The position numbers and the translations under genes are program-made. A stretch of DNA of 64,000 nucleotides. Source: an uncultured OM182 clade bacterium (lineage in GTDB: Bacteria > Pseudomonadota > Gammaproteobacteria > Pseudomonadales > Azotimanducaceae). The stretch is from NCBI GenBank assembly GCA_905182025.1, contig CAJJAA010000023.1:80334-144333 (forward strand), given 5' to 3'. This document shows positions 38,224-48,880 of the stretch, piece by piece. Positions within the stretch are counted from its first letter, which is position 1. The number at the start of each line of letters is the position of its first letter. Under the pieces are notes generated by a model that searched no databases, was not told the DNA's origin, and saw only the letters and a program-made list of their open reading frames with translations.

Positions 38224-38275
38224 TTAGTAACTCTTTTAGTAACTCTTTTGTTAACTACCCTAGTAGTTACTAAAG
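38224..38275. promoter_or_regulatory. Candidate operator upstream of the TrmB-like gene
   Basis: TTAGTAACTCTT at 38224-38235 and again from 38236; inverted copy AGTTACTAA at 38265-38273. Confidence 0.45.
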
Positions 38276-38384
38276 AAAGAAACGCATCGTAATGAATAAT
38301 TGAATGCTATTCAAGGATGCTCCAGACATAGCTCAATTCTTGAAGGCAGCTTAGGCTTTAAGGGGGTGCTAGTGTCGTAGGGCG

Positions 38385-39263
38385 CTAAACCAGGCTGTAA
38401 TGAGTGACGATACTGAGAAAAAGTGCGGCGCCTACCCAATGGTTGTTAAGAAAAGCCTTAAAACAGTCCGCGCGTTCGCGGTCTTTGATCAACCACTGAT
38501 GATAGATAAACAAAAGGCTCGCGATCAGCATGGCGAAGTAAAACGGCCAGCCAAGGTCTAATTGTCGATTAATCATGAACCAGGTAAACAGACAGAGAAA
38601 TTGCAGCATACCGATCATGAGCTTATCCATATCGCCGAATAGAATCGCGGTTGAACGCAATCCAAGTTCGAGATCATCGTCTCGGTCGACCATTGCATAC
38701 TGCGTGTCATAGGCGACGGTCCAGAACACGTTAGCCAGAGCAAGTAGCCATGCGATATGAGGAATTTCATTCAAGACCGCCGAAAATGACATGGGTATAC
38801 CGAACGAAAAAGCGACGCCAAGTACAAGTTGAGCCAGGTGAGTGTGCCGCTTCATAAAGGGATAAACCCCGCCAACCATCACAGCGCCTGCAGCGAGGCT
38901 AAGGGTCAGGCCGTTTGTCGACAAAACAATTAAGAGTGCGAGAAAAAGCAGTGCCGCCAGCAAGAACATCGCGTCTTTAGTGGATGCAACGCCGGTGGCG
39001 AGAGGCCGAGCCCGAGTACGTTTAACGCGCCCATCGAAGTCTTTATCGGCAATATCGTTGATGATGCAGCCTGCGGATCGCGTCAATACGGTACCGACAG
39101 CGAACACAAACAACAGATGCCAGCCAGGGAAACCTTCAGCCGCAATCCAAAGCGCTGTTAAGGTTGGCCAAAGCAGTAGATAAATACCGATAGGCTTGTC
39201 CAAACGGGCAATCTGAATGAGCGCTAAGCCCTTCGGGTAGGCGGTGGCGATTTTCTGCAGCAT
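38385..39263 (-). CDS. ubiA: 4-hydroxybenzoate polyprenyltransferase
   Basis: RLDKPIGIYLLLWPTLTALWIAA; RSAGCIINDIADKDFDGRVKRTRARPLA; YDTQYAMVDRDDDLELGLRSTAILFG. Confidence 0.97.
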   Translation of the reverse strand: MLQKIATAYPKGLALIQIARLDKPIGIYLLLWPTLTALWIAAEGFPGWHLLFVFAVGTVLTRSAGCIINDIADKDFDGRVKRTRARPLATGVASTKDAMFLLAALLFLALLIVLSTNGLTLSLAAGAVMVGGVYPFMKRHTHLAQLVLGVAFSFGIPMSFSAVLNEIPHIAWLLALANVFWTVAYDTQYAMVDRDDDLELGLRSTAILFGDMDKLMIGMLQFLCLFTWFMINRQLDLGWPFYFAMLIASLLFIYHQWLIKDRERADCFKAFLNNHWVGAALFLSIVTHYSLV

Positions 39264-39397
39264 GATTGTTCCAAGACCTGTAGATTTGTGTCGTGATTCT
39301 ACTATTTCAGGTAGTATACGTGGCTTTATGGATGCTTCGAAAGGTTGAAGTCATCTTGAATTTAATCAGTTCTGTCTAAAGTATCGGTAGTTTTTCA

Positions 39398-39562
39398 ATG
39401 AAGAAGTGGCAATGTATTGTATGTGGTTTTATCTATGATGAAGAAGAGGGTTTACCTGACGAAGGGATCGCAGCAGGGACTGCCTGGAATGATATTCCAG
39501 AAGATTGGGTCTGCCCAGAATGCGGCGTCAGTAAAGAAGATTTTGAAATGGTAGAAATGTAA
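39398..39562 (+). CDS. Rubredoxin
   Basis: Manual translation [54 protein letters not shown] (54 aa), two CxxCG motifs; too short for the ORF track. Confidence 0.97.
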   Translation: MKKWQCIVCGFIYDEEEGLPDEGIAAGTAWNDIPEDWVCPECGVSKEDFEMVEM

Positions 39563-39595
39563 AAACGATCTAGCAACTAACCAACAGGTACTCCT

Positions 39596-40864
39596 ATGGC
39601 TTCATCGAACCTGACACGCAATATTCTCATTGGCATGGGACTCGGCATTATTCTGGGTTCGATTGTCCATTCGTTGGATTTAGCGGAAGGTAACCCGATG
39701 GATGTCTATCTTATTGATGGGCTATTTGATCTAGGTGGACAAATATTTGTCTTGAGTCTGAAACTGTTGGTTGTACCTCTGGTTTTTGTCTCCTTAGTTT
39801 GCGGCGCGAGTAACTTGGGCGCAGGTTCAAGTATGGGGCGCATCGGTTTAAAGACCATTACGCTTTACTTGTTTAGCACCGCCATTGCCATTTCTATCGC
39901 ACTAATTGTTGCGTCTATTGTTGACCCGGGTGTTGGTATCAACCTACCGACAACCGCTGAGTATGTTGTAAAGCAAGCGCCTTCGCTAAAACAAGTGCTC
40001 GTTAACATCTTTCCTTCCAATCCAATCAAAGCGATGTCGGAAGGCAATATGCTGCAGGTCATCGTCTTTGCCATTCTTGTCGGTATAGCGATAACAAAAT
40101 CCGGCGATCAGGGTCTGCGTGTCAAAGCGCATCTAGACGATTGGAATGAGATTATTATGCGGTTAGTAATGATGCTCATGTCCGTCGCCCCAATTGGTGT
40201 TTTTTGTCTGCTGATCTCGTTGTTCTCCAATATGGGTTTTACTGCCATTTCTGACTTGATTAAATACTTCTTAACCGTTGTTGCAGTATTGGCTATTCAC
40301 TACCTAGTAACCTATGGCTTGATGATTAAGTTTATGGCCAAGCTTGACCCGTTGGCCTTCTTTAAGAAGATGGGGCCGGTTATGGCTTATGCCTTCAGCA
40401 CCTCCTCCAGCAACGCAACGCTACCGATGACGTTGAGTACGGTAGAAAAGAAAATCGGTGTTAAAAATGAAGTCGCCTCTTTTACCGTGCCGCTAGGCGC
40501 GACTATCAATATGGATGGCACTGCGATCATGCAGGGTGTTGCGACGGTCTTTATTGCTCAAGCCTTCAATCAAGACATCGGCTTTGCAGGGTATGTCATG
40601 GTGATATTGACTGCAACTCTTGCATCGATTGGCACGGCCGGCGTACCGGGCGTTGGCCTAATTATGCTTGCGCTGGTATTGCAGCAAGTCGGCTTGCCCG
40701 TTGAAGGCATTGCTCTCATTATTGGCGTTGATCGATTGCTTGATATGATGCGTACCGCTGTCAATGTTACCGGTGACGCGACCGTCTCCGCGATAGTGGC
40801 GAGAAGTGAAGATAAGTTTGATCTTGATGTGTTCGAATCTACGGACGACGCGATAACACGTTAA
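39596..40864 (+). CDS. Dicarboxylate/amino acid:cation symporter (DAACS family)
   Basis: AFSTSSSNATLPMTL; PLGATINMDGTAIMQGVATVFIAQAF; DRLLDMMRTAVNVTGDA. Confidence 0.95.
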   Translation: MASSNLTRNILIGMGLGIILGSIVHSLDLAEGNPMDVYLIDGLFDLGGQIFVLSLKLLVVPLVFVSLVCGASNLGAGSSMGRIGLKTITLYLFSTAIAISIALIVASIVDPGVGINLPTTAEYVVKQAPSLKQVLVNIFPSNPIKAMSEGNMLQVIVFAILVGIAITKSGDQGLRVKAHLDDWNEIIMRLVMMLMSVAPIGVFCLLISLFSNMGFTAISDLIKYFLTVVAVLAIHYLVTYGLMIKFMAKLDPLAFFKKMGPVMAYAFSTSSSNATLPMTLSTVEKKIGVKNEVASFTVPLGATINMDGTAIMQGVATVFIAQAFNQDIGFAGYVMVILTATLASIGTAGVPGVGLIMLALVLQQVGLPVEGIALIIGVDRLLDMMRTAVNVTGDATVSAIVARSEDKFDLDVFESTDDAITR

Positions 40865-40869
40865 CTAGG

Positions 40870-42936
40870 CTAAACTTGGGAAAGTTTCTGCGGCGACATT
40901 AACCAGCGTTCCATGAGTGCTTTGGCGGTTACTGGATCATGTTCTAACATTGTATCCGCCAGGGGTCGTATCTCCGTGAGCATGTGACTGTCTCTCACCA
41001 AATCAGCTAGCTTGAATTCTACGGCGCCGGATTGCCTGCTGCCAAACATTTCTCCGGGTCCGCGGATCTCCAAATCTCTCTCAGCGATGAAAAAACCATC
41101 CTGACTTTCACGCATCACATTTAAACGCTCCTTAGAAGTGATCCCAAGGGGCGGATGATAGAGGAGTAAGCAGAAGCTTTTGTTGGTGCCTCTACCAATA
41201 CGACCGCGTAGTTGGTGCAGTTGCGCCAGGCCTAATCTTTCAGAATTGTCGATTACCATCAAACTGGCATTAGGTACATCAACGCCAACTTCTATGACGG
41301 TTGTTGCGACTAATAAATTTAGCTTGCCTGTCTTAAACAGATTCATCACGCTCGCCTTATCGTCGGGCGTCATGCGTCCGTGTACTAAGCCGATCTTTAA
41401 ATCGGGCAGGGTTGCGGTAAGTTGCTCTGCAGTGGTTTCTGCCGCCTGGCATTGTAAAACCTCCGACTCATCAATCAGGGTGCAGACCCAATAAGCCTGA
41501 GCACCTTGGCTACAAGCTTGTTCTATATGGGAGACGACTTCTTCTCGGCGACTATCAGCGATGACGGATGTTGTAATGGGTGAGCGACCGGGAGGTAGCT
41601 CGTCAATGACAGAACAATCCATATCCGCATACATACTCATGGTCAGGGTTCTGGGAATCGGTGTTGCTGTCATAACCAACTGATGAGGCAAGAAGCCATC
41701 GTCTTCGCCCTTCTGCCTAAGTGCTAAACGTTGATGGACGCCAAATTTATGTTGTTCGTCAATGATCACTAAACCTAGGCGATGAAAATGCACATCTTTC
41801 TGAAATAGCGCGTGGGTGCCTATAACGACCTCGGCACGGCCAGAGGTGATAAGCGCGAGTTGTTCCTGACGTTTCTTCCCCTTCAACTTACCCGACAGCC
41901 ATGCGACTTGCAGACCGAGTGGTGCTAACCAGTTCGTAAAGTTATTGAAATGTTGCTCCGCAAGAATCTCGGTCGGCGCCATGATCGCAGTTTGCATATC
42001 ATTCTCAGCCACATGTATCGCAGAAAGTGCGGCGACAATAGTTTTTCCAGAGCCAACATCGCCCTGCACCAAACGTAACATTGGGGCGGTGCCCATCATG
42101 TCTGTTGCAATTTCATCTGCGACCTTGACTTGCGCCCCGGTCAGCGTAAAACCGAGGCCCGCTATGAGCTGTTGATATAGTTGTTTTGGCTGACCGAATT
42201 TTCGCCCTTTCAATTTCTGACTTTCTCGTCGAATCAATCTTAGGGTTAGATGATGCGCTAACAGTTCTTCAAAGGCGAGGCGTTGCTGGCTAGGGTGCAT
42301 GCCCGTTCGAAGGGCTTCAATATTTACGCCCGGCGGCGGACTGTGTAGAAACTTGACGGCACTATTGATATCCGTTCCGGACAGCGCGGTGTAGTCCTGT
42401 CCTAGAGGTTTAAGTACTTTGCCCTGCTCCATAATTGCTAAGACTTGCAAAGCGAGATTTCGCAGCCTGGCTTGAGTAATACCCTCTGTGACGGGATAAA
42501 TGGGCGTCAGAGACTGTTCTAATGGTCCGGGGTTTGCCGTGTATTCCGGGTGGTAGATTTCGAGACCGGCGGCGCCGCGTCGAGCCTCACCGGTGCATCT
42601 CAGAAATGAGGCATTTTTCAAGCTTGTCTGTTGGGGTTTCGAGAAATGAAAGAATCTTAGCGCAATGGTTCCCGTAGAATCTTGGAAGTGTGCGAGCAGG
42701 CTTCTGCGACGGCCGAAGGCGATATCACAGGCGACGACCTTACCTTCGATCACGACACTATCGCCAGCCTGAATTGCACCAATAGGCGTGACCTTTGTTC
42801 TATCCTCGTATCTGAAGGGTAGGTGAAAAAGGATATCTTGCAGATTATGAATACCGAGTCTGGCCAGTTTTTGGGCGAGAGCGGGACCTACTCCTTTTAA
42901 TGAACTAACATCATTTTGATCGAGCCAGTCGCTCAC
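40870..42936 (-). CDS. recG: ATP-dependent DNA helicase RecG
   Basis: LKGVGPALAQKLARLGI; LVQGDVGSGKTIVAALSA; DEQHKFGVHQRLALRQKG; QLRGRIGRG. Confidence 0.98.
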   Translation of the reverse strand: MSDWLDQNDVSSLKGVGPALAQKLARLGIHNLQDILFHLPFRYEDRTKVTPIGAIQAGDSVVIEGKVVACDIAFGRRRSLLAHFQDSTGTIALRFFHFSKPQQTSLKNASFLRCTGEARRGAAGLEIYHPEYTANPGPLEQSLTPIYPVTEGITQARLRNLALQVLAIMEQGKVLKPLGQDYTALSGTDINSAVKFLHSPPPGVNIEALRTGMHPSQQRLAFEELLAHHLTLRLIRRESQKLKGRKFGQPKQLYQQLIAGLGFTLTGAQVKVADEIATDMMGTAPMLRLVQGDVGSGKTIVAALSAIHVAENDMQTAIMAPTEILAEQHFNNFTNWLAPLGLQVAWLSGKLKGKKRQEQLALITSGRAEVVIGTHALFQKDVHFHRLGLVIIDEQHKFGVHQRLALRQKGEDDGFLPHQLVMTATPIPRTLTMSMYADMDCSVIDELPPGRSPITTSVIADSRREEVVSHIEQACSQGAQAYWVCTLIDESEVLQCQAAETTAEQLTATLPDLKIGLVHGRMTPDDKASVMNLFKTGKLNLLVATTVIEVGVDVPNASLMVIDNSERLGLAQLHQLRGRIGRGTNKSFCLLLYHPPLGITSKERLNVMRESQDGFFIAERDLEIRGPGEMFGSRQSGAVEFKLADLVRDSHMLTEIRPLADTMLEHDPVTAKALMERWLMSPQKLSQV

Positions 42937-43319
42937 TCGACCGCCAATGACACCATTGCGTCAATCTCAACATTGACTCCCTTGGGTAGCGCGCTCACCT
43001 CGACTGCTGCGCGGGCAGGAAAGGGCTCTGGCACATACTCACTCATTACCTCATTGAGAATCGGGAAATTTTTCAAATCGGTAAGATAGATATTCAGCTT
43101 CAGCGCGTTGGAGAGGTCGGTTTGAGCGGCTTCGCAGATGGCAACAAGGTTGTCGAATACGCGAACTATCTGAGCGCGAATATCGCCAGACTGAATCTCC
43201 ATGGATACAGGGTCAAGCGGTATTTGTCCGCTAATATAGAGCACGCCCTGATGTGTGACTGCCTGAGAATAGGTGCCAATAGCCGCTGGCGCAGCACTTG
43301 TAGCAATGACTTGTTTCAT
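42933..43319 (-). CDS. ridA: RidA family enamine/imine deaminase
   Basis: AIGTYSQAVTHQGVLYISGQIPLDP; PARAAVEVSALPKGVNVEIDAM. Confidence 0.95.
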   Translation of the reverse strand: MKQVIATSAAPAAIGTYSQAVTHQGVLYISGQIPLDPVSMEIQSGDIRAQIVRVFDNLVAICEAAQTDLSNALKLNIYLTDLKNFPILNEVMSEYVPEPFPARAAVEVSALPKGVNVEIDAMVSLAVE

Positions 43320-43328
43320 GTCTGCGTC

Positions 43329-45437
43329 CTAACTTCGTGTTCTTGTTAGCTTGTTGATACCGCGATGAGTACGTAAGCGCTTGATGACTCTCGCTAGATG
43401 CACTCTACCTCGTACCGAAAGTACGATATTTACGGTGGATAATTTGGCATCTCGGTCAACCATATTAATCCTTTCAATGTTTGCGTCGGCACTGGTGATC
43501 GTGGAGGCGAGGCTTGCGACAATGCCCTTTTCGTTTTCCAGTTCAATACGCAGTTCTACGGAGAAGTCTTGATCTACATTCGGGTCCCATCTAACAGACA
43601 TAATTTCTTCAGGCTTTTCTCGTAGCTCAAACATATTTCTGCAGGTTTCTGTATGAATCACAATGCCTTTGCCGGCGCTGATATGGCCGATAATTGGATC
43701 GCCCGGAATGGGGCGACAGCATCTTGCATAAGTCACAACTAAACCCTCACTACCCATGATCGCAAAAGGTTGGTGGTTGGGCGGCTGGTCGGCCATGTCC
43801 TCTCGGTTGGCTAGCAGTGAGCGGGTAATCACATAGGCCATTTGATTGCCTAAACCAATTTCCTCAAGCAGATGATCGAAACTTTCCAAATGTCGATCGG
43901 TCAAAACCTGTTGAAATTGTTCCTCAGTGATATCTTTAATGCTGGAACGCTCAATATTCAATGTTCTTTCCAACAGCCGCTCGCCTAACGAGATAGATTC
44001 GCTGCGCTGCTGTGTTTTCAATGCGTGCCGTATGCTGGTTCTTGCTTTGCCCGTGATCACAAACCCAAGCCAAGCTGGATTGGGTTGGGCGCCGGGGGCA
44101 GTAACGATCTCCACTGTTTGGCCACTTTCCAAGCTGGCGCTTAATGGCGCTAAGCGTCGGTTGATGCGTGAAGCAACGCAGGTGTTGCCAATATCGGTGT
44201 GAACCGCATAAGCAAAATCAATCGGTGTGGCGCCCTGTGGCAGATCATAAATTTGACCCTGCGGAGAGAAGACATAGACTTCGTCCGGGAACAGATCGAT
44301 TTTCACGTTCTCAATAAACTCTAATGAGTTGCCCGCACTTTGCTGTATGTCCAGCAGACCTTTCATCCACTCTCTCGCGCGTTCGTGGTTACCGCTGGTG
44401 GTGTCTTCACTTGATTTATAAAGCCAATGACCGGCGATACCATTGTTAGCGATTTGCTCCATCTCGTGGGTGCGAATCTGAATTTCTATTGGAATACCGT
44501 GCATACCAAAGAGAGTCGTGTGCAATGACTGGTAGCCATTGGCTTTGGGTATCGCAATATAGTCTTTGAAGCGGCCTGCAACAGGCTTATAGAGATTGTG
44601 TATTGCGCCAAGAACGCGATAACAGGTGTCTACGTTTTCGACAATTATCCGAAAAGCATAAACGTCCATGATCTCAGCAAAGGATTTTCGTTTACTGCGC
44701 ATCTTGTCGTAGATACTGTAGAGGTGTTTTTCTCGACCGATGACAGCGGAGGGCATTTCCTCCCGTTCCAAACAGGTTTCAATTGACACCAAAATCTTGC
44801 TGACAATTTCTGTTCTATTGCCGCGGGCGCGACGAACGGCTTTGTCTATCATGCTTGAGCGCAATGGATACATCGCCCGAAAGCCTAGCTCCTCGAGTTC
44901 AACCCGAATGGTATTCATACCTAGGCGGTTAGCGATGGGTGCGTAGATTTCTAGCGTTTCTTTGGCGATGCGGCGACGTTTGTCGCCGTCCAAATGTCCT
45001 AGGGTTCTCATGTTGTGGAGACGATCGGCAATCTTCACAAGGATGACCCGTATGTCCTTCGCCATAGCGAGGGTCATTTTTTGAAAGTTCTCAGCCTGCG
45101 CTTCTGCGCGAGACTGGAACATGCTGACAAGTTTACTTACGCCGTCGACCAAGTCGGCGACTTCTTCGTCAAACTCTTTGGCAATCAGGTGCTTTGGTAC
45201 GCCCGTATCCTCAATAACATCATGTAACAGAGCGGCCATAAGACACTGGTGATCCATGTGCATGCTGGCGAGAATTTCTGCAACGGCAAGGGGGTGTGTA
45301 ATGTAGTCTTCGCCGGATTTGCGTTTTTGCCCTTCATGAGCTTCGCGGGCGAAGTAATAGGCTTTTTGAACGAGTTTAATTTGATCTTCATCCAGATAGG
45401 ATGAAAGCTCATCAGAGAGCGACTCAATCGTTAACAA
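43329..45437 (-). CDS. spoT: Bifunctional (p)ppGpp synthetase/hydrolase
   Basis: AHEGQKRKSGEDYITHPLAVAEIL; LLHDVIEDTGV; TGS and ACT domains; next to rpoZ. Confidence 0.97.
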   Translation of the reverse strand: MLTIESLSDELSSYLDEDQIKLVQKAYYFAREAHEGQKRKSGEDYITHPLAVAEILASMHMDHQCLMAALLHDVIEDTGVPKHLIAKEFDEEVADLVDGVSKLVSMFQSRAEAQAENFQKMTLAMAKDIRVILVKIADRLHNMRTLGHLDGDKRRRIAKETLEIYAPIANRLGMNTIRVELEELGFRAMYPLRSSMIDKAVRRARGNRTEIVSKILVSIETCLEREEMPSAVIGREKHLYSIYDKMRSKRKSFAEIMDVYAFRIIVENVDTCYRVLGAIHNLYKPVAGRFKDYIAIPKANGYQSLHTTLFGMHGIPIEIQIRTHEMEQIANNGIAGHWLYKSSEDTTSGNHERAREWMKGLLDIQQSAGNSLEFIENVKIDLFPDEVYVFSPQGQIYDLPQGATPIDFAYAVHTDIGNTCVASRINRRLAPLSASLESGQTVEIVTAPGAQPNPAWLGFVITGKARTSIRHALKTQQRSESISLGERLLERTLNIERSSIKDITEEQFQQVLTDRHLESFDHLLEEIGLGNQMAYVITRSLLANREDMADQPPNHQPFAIMGSEGLVVTYARCCRPIPGDPIIGHISAGKGIVIHTETCRNMFELREKPEEIMSVRWDPNVDQDFSVELRIELENEKGIVASLASTITSADANIERINMVDRDAKLSTVNIVLSVRGRVHLARVIKRLRTHRGINKLTRTRS

Positions 45438-45491
45438 GGACTGACCCCTAGTATCGACGTTACCGCTCTCCCTGGCTGAGTTTGTGGCGAA

Positions 45492-45791
45492 TTAGAATTC
45501 TGGGTTAGATTGCTCAAGTCCATCTTTCGGGGCTTCAATGATAAGGGATTCCACCTCTTCGGGTTTAATGGTGTCATCGAGAATACTTGCGTCAATAAAT
45601 CCTTCAGCAATTTCTCGCAGCGCTAGAACAGTTGGCTTGTCGTTTTCGATCGGAACCATCGGCTCTTTGCCTTCGATTGCAATTTGTCGCGCCCGCTTAC
45701 TGCTAACCATAACAAGTTCAAAGCGGTTTTCTACATTTTCTAGGCAATCTTCAACGGTAACTCGTGCCATTTGTCTTTCTCCAGTGTTCAT
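45492..45791 (-). CDS. rpoZ: RNA polymerase omega subunit
   Basis: [30 protein letters not shown] (start probably 45770). Confidence 0.96.
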   Translation of the reverse strand: MNTGERQMARVTVEDCLENVENRFELVMVSSKRARQIAIEGKEPMVPIENDKPTVLALREIAEGFIDASILDDTIKPEEVESLIIEAPKDGLEQSNPEF

Positions 45792-45883
45792 ACCACAGCC
45801 AAGGGATGCCGGGACTGTATCGAGCCGCGCAGTTTACCGAAATATGTTGTCTAAAAACAACAGCATAGCCGTATTTATATCAC

Positions 45884-46531
45884 TTATTGTCGGTCTGCGG
45901 GTACAAGCTCGGCAATTAACGAGGCTAATCGAGGTACTTGAACCTTTAATTGGTACTTTTCGCTGCTCGGATCTTTAACTACAATAACGTGAATCTCACC
46001 TAAGGCAACATCAAAGTCATCATTGACGACCAAATAATCAAATTCATGAAAATGAGACATTTCGCTGAACGCCAAGTCCATTCGATGGGCAATAGTGGCT
46101 TCATCGTCCTGACCTCGGCCCACAAGTCTCTCTCGCAAGGTTTCCAGGGACGGAGGTAGAATAAAAATGGAACGAGATGCGGGCATGCGTTGTCGAATTT
46201 GTGCTGCGCCTTGCCAATCGATCTCTAAGATTAAGTGACAACCTGAATCGAGCGATTGGTTGATCGCAGCCATACTGGTGCCGTAAAGGTTGCCGAACAC
46301 TTCTGCGTATTCAAGGAATTCGCCTTTTGAGATCATCGCCTCAAAGCCTGCGCGATCAACAAAATGGTAGTTAATACCGTCTTTTTCGTCGGGGCGCTGC
46401 TTACGTGTGGTGTGTGAAACCGCGACTTTGATGTTCTCATTGGCATCAACCAGCGCTTTGACAAGACTGGTTTTCCCCCCTCCCGAGGGTGCCGCAACGA
46501 CATACAGATGACCTTTGTATTTCATATTCAC
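45884..46531 (-). CDS. gmk: Guanylate kinase
   Basis: YVVAAPSGGGKTSLVKAL; SHTTRKQRPDEKDGINYHFV. Confidence 0.97.
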   Translation of the reverse strand: MNMKYKGHLYVVAAPSGGGKTSLVKALVDANENIKVAVSHTTRKQRPDEKDGINYHFVDRAGFEAMISKGEFLEYAEVFGNLYGTSMAAINQSLDSGCHLILEIDWQGAAQIRQRMPASRSIFILPPSLETLRERLVGRGQDDEATIAHRMDLAFSEMSHFHEFDYLVVNDDFDVALGEIHVIVVKDPSSEKYQLKVQVPRLASLIAELVPADRQ

Positions 46532-47382
46532 TCGATATTCTGAATCTGCTCACGCATCTGTTCGATGATGACTTTAAGTTCAACTGCTTGAATGGACGTA
46601 TTGGCCGCGACAGCTTTGGACGATAGTGTATTTGCTTCGCGGTTCAACTCCTGCATGAGAAAATCTAAACGTCTTCCACTTGGCTCATCGGATGCAAGTG
46701 CGCCGCGAATTTCCTCGATATGTGTGTCAAGTCGATCCAGCTCCTCAGCAACATCGCCTTTTTGTGCTAGATAGACGAGTTCCTGTTCGAGTCGATTTTC
46801 ATCGGCGCCACTCGACAGCTCGGACAGCCGATCGAGAATTTTTTGCTTCTGACGGGCGGCTATAATGGGTACTTCGCCTCTAACCACAGCAACGATAGCT
46901 TCGAGTTCAGTCAGCTTCTCGAGTATTATTCGGCCGAGCTCTGCTCCCTCTCTGGCACGCATGTCAATTAAAGACACTAGCGCTTCTTCAAAACCGAGGT
47001 TAACGCTTGATGCTAGTTCCCCTAAGTCCACTTGCTGCTCTTGTAGAACACCTGGCCAACGAACAAGGTCAATGATATTAGCCGAGTTTTGCATACCCGC
47101 GATACTTTCGGCGCGCTTAACGACCTCGATTAGCTTTAAAAGTTGAGGTTCATTCAGAGATAGGGCTTCAACGGTATTTGACTCAGCCTCAACTTTGAGT
47201 AGACAGTCTACTTTGCCTCGCTTCAAGTGTTTCTTCAGCGCGGTCCGAAGACCTACTTCAAGGGATCGCAATCGTTCCGGCATTTTGATTGTTACATCAA
47301 GATAACGATGGTTAACGGAGCGTAGCTCCCATGAAACCGATTCTTTCTCAAGCCGGGTGAAGGCCGTCATACTTTTTGTCAT
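46528..47382 (-). CDS. YicC family endoribonuclease
   Basis: SMTAFTRLEKESVSWELRSVNHRYLDV; GRRLDFLMQELNREANTLSSKA. Confidence 0.95.
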   Translation of the reverse strand: MTKSMTAFTRLEKESVSWELRSVNHRYLDVTIKMPERLRSLEVGLRTALKKHLKRGKVDCLLKVEAESNTVEALSLNEPQLLKLIEVVKRAESIAGMQNSANIIDLVRWPGVLQEQQVDLGELASSVNLGFEEALVSLIDMRAREGAELGRIILEKLTELEAIVAVVRGEVPIIAARQKQKILDRLSELSSGADENRLEQELVYLAQKGDVAEELDRLDTHIEEIRGALASDEPSGRRLDFLMQELNREANTLSSKAVAANTSIQAVELKVIIEQMREQIQNIE

Positions 47383-47511
47383 GCTGGGTCCGATAGTAAG
47401 ATTCAGAGTCGAACAAACCCAGCATAATTATGATGGGTTGTTTGAGGTTAATTTTTCGAATGCCAAGTATAATGAAATTTGACAGTCAATTTCAGTAACT
47501 GAGGATAAAAC

Positions 47512-48222
47512 ATGGGATTTGAACGACCCGCCGGACGACAACTAGACCAAATGAGACCAGTGACGATCGAGCGAGGCTTTACTAAGCATGCCGAAGGCTC
47601 GGTATTGATCTCTTTTGGTGATACACGAGTCATCTGCACCGCCAGTGTTGATTCGGGTGTGCCTTCGTTCTTGAGAGGCAGCGGCCAGGGGTGGATAACG
47701 TCTGAATATGGCATGTTACCCAGATCAACGAATACACGTATGGATCGTGAGGCGGCGCGGGGTAAACAAGGCGGTCGAACGGTTGAAATTCAACGCTTGA
47801 TAGGTCGATCGCTACGCACCTGTGTTGATATGAAAAGCCTCGGTGAATATACCGTTCGAGTCGATTGTGATGTGATCCAAGCTGATGGCGGTACGCGAAC
47901 AGCATCAATTACAGGTGCTTGCATCGCACTTTACGATGCAATGTTAACCATTAATAAAGTAGCCGCATTCAAACAGTTTATTGGCGCAGTATCGGTTGGA
48001 ATTGTTGAAGGTTCACCCCTTCTCGATCTCGAGTACATTGAAGACTCGAACGCTGAGACAGATATGAATGTCATCATGTCCGAGGAAGGTAAATTTATTG
48101 AGGTACAGGGAACAGCAGAGGGCGCCCCTTTTAGTCGTGACGAACTAAATGAAATGCTTGGCCTGGCAGAAAAGGGTATTGCAGAACTCGTTGTGGCGCA
48201 GAAGACTGCGCTGGGTCTGTAA
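47512..48222 (+). CDS. rph: Ribonuclease PH
   Basis: [58 protein letters not shown]. Confidence 0.98.
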   Translation: MGFERPAGRQLDQMRPVTIERGFTKHAEGSVLISFGDTRVICTASVDSGVPSFLRGSGQGWITSEYGMLPRSTNTRMDREAARGKQGGRTVEIQRLIGRSLRTCVDMKSLGEYTVRVDCDVIQADGGTRTASITGACIALYDAMLTINKVAAFKQFIGAVSVGIVEGSPLLDLEYIEDSNAETDMNVIMSEEGKFIEVQGTAEGAPFSRDELNEMLGLAEKGIAELVVAQKTALGL

Positions 48223-48224
48223 CA

Positions 48225-48875
48225 ATGCTAGCTGACTATCAACGGGCCTTTATTGAACTGGCCATATCCTGTGACGTACTCAAGTTTGGAGAGTTCACGC
48301 TCAAATCAGGCCGTGTCAGTCCGTATTTTTTCAATGCGGGGGGATTTGATAATGGCGATGCTTTGCATCGCTTAGGTGGATTCTATGCCGATGCACTGCA
48401 AGCATCAGGCATTAAGTACGATATGCTTTTTGGTCCGGCTTATAAAGGTATACCGTTGGTGTCAGCGACGAGCATTGCCTTAGCGGCTCAGTATAAAAAA
48501 TCTGTGCCCTACGCCTTTAATCGAAAAGAAGCGAAGACGCACGGTGAAGGTGGCCAGATCGTCGGCGCTGATTTGGCCGGCGACATTATCATTATCGACG
48601 ATGTCATTACGGCCGGCACAGCTATTCGAGAAGTAATGGATATATTGCAACAGACCTCAGCCAAGCCGGCGGGAGTAATGGTGGCAATAGATCGACAGGA
48701 AAAGGGTAAAGGTGAACAATCTGCGATTCAGGAGGTTGAAAGCGAGTATGGTATCTCTGTCGTTAGCATCGTACAGTTACAGCATGTGGTGGAATATCTG
48801 AAAGAAACACAAACCTATTCTCAATTCATATCACCGATTGAGGGCTATCGTCGGAGCTACGGAACTGATATATAG
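48225..48875 (+). CDS. pyrE: Orotate phosphoribosyltransferase
   Basis: [37 protein letters not shown]. Confidence 0.98.
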   Translation: MLADYQRAFIELAISCDVLKFGEFTLKSGRVSPYFFNAGGFDNGDALHRLGGFYADALQASGIKYDMLFGPAYKGIPLVSATSIALAAQYKKSVPYAFNRKEAKTHGEGGQIVGADLAGDIIIIDDVITAGTAIREVMDILQQTSAKPAGVMVAIDRQEKGKGEQSAIQEVESEYGISVVSIVQLQHVVEYLKETQTYSQFISPIEGYRRSYGTDI

Positions 48876-48880
48876 TTAGC

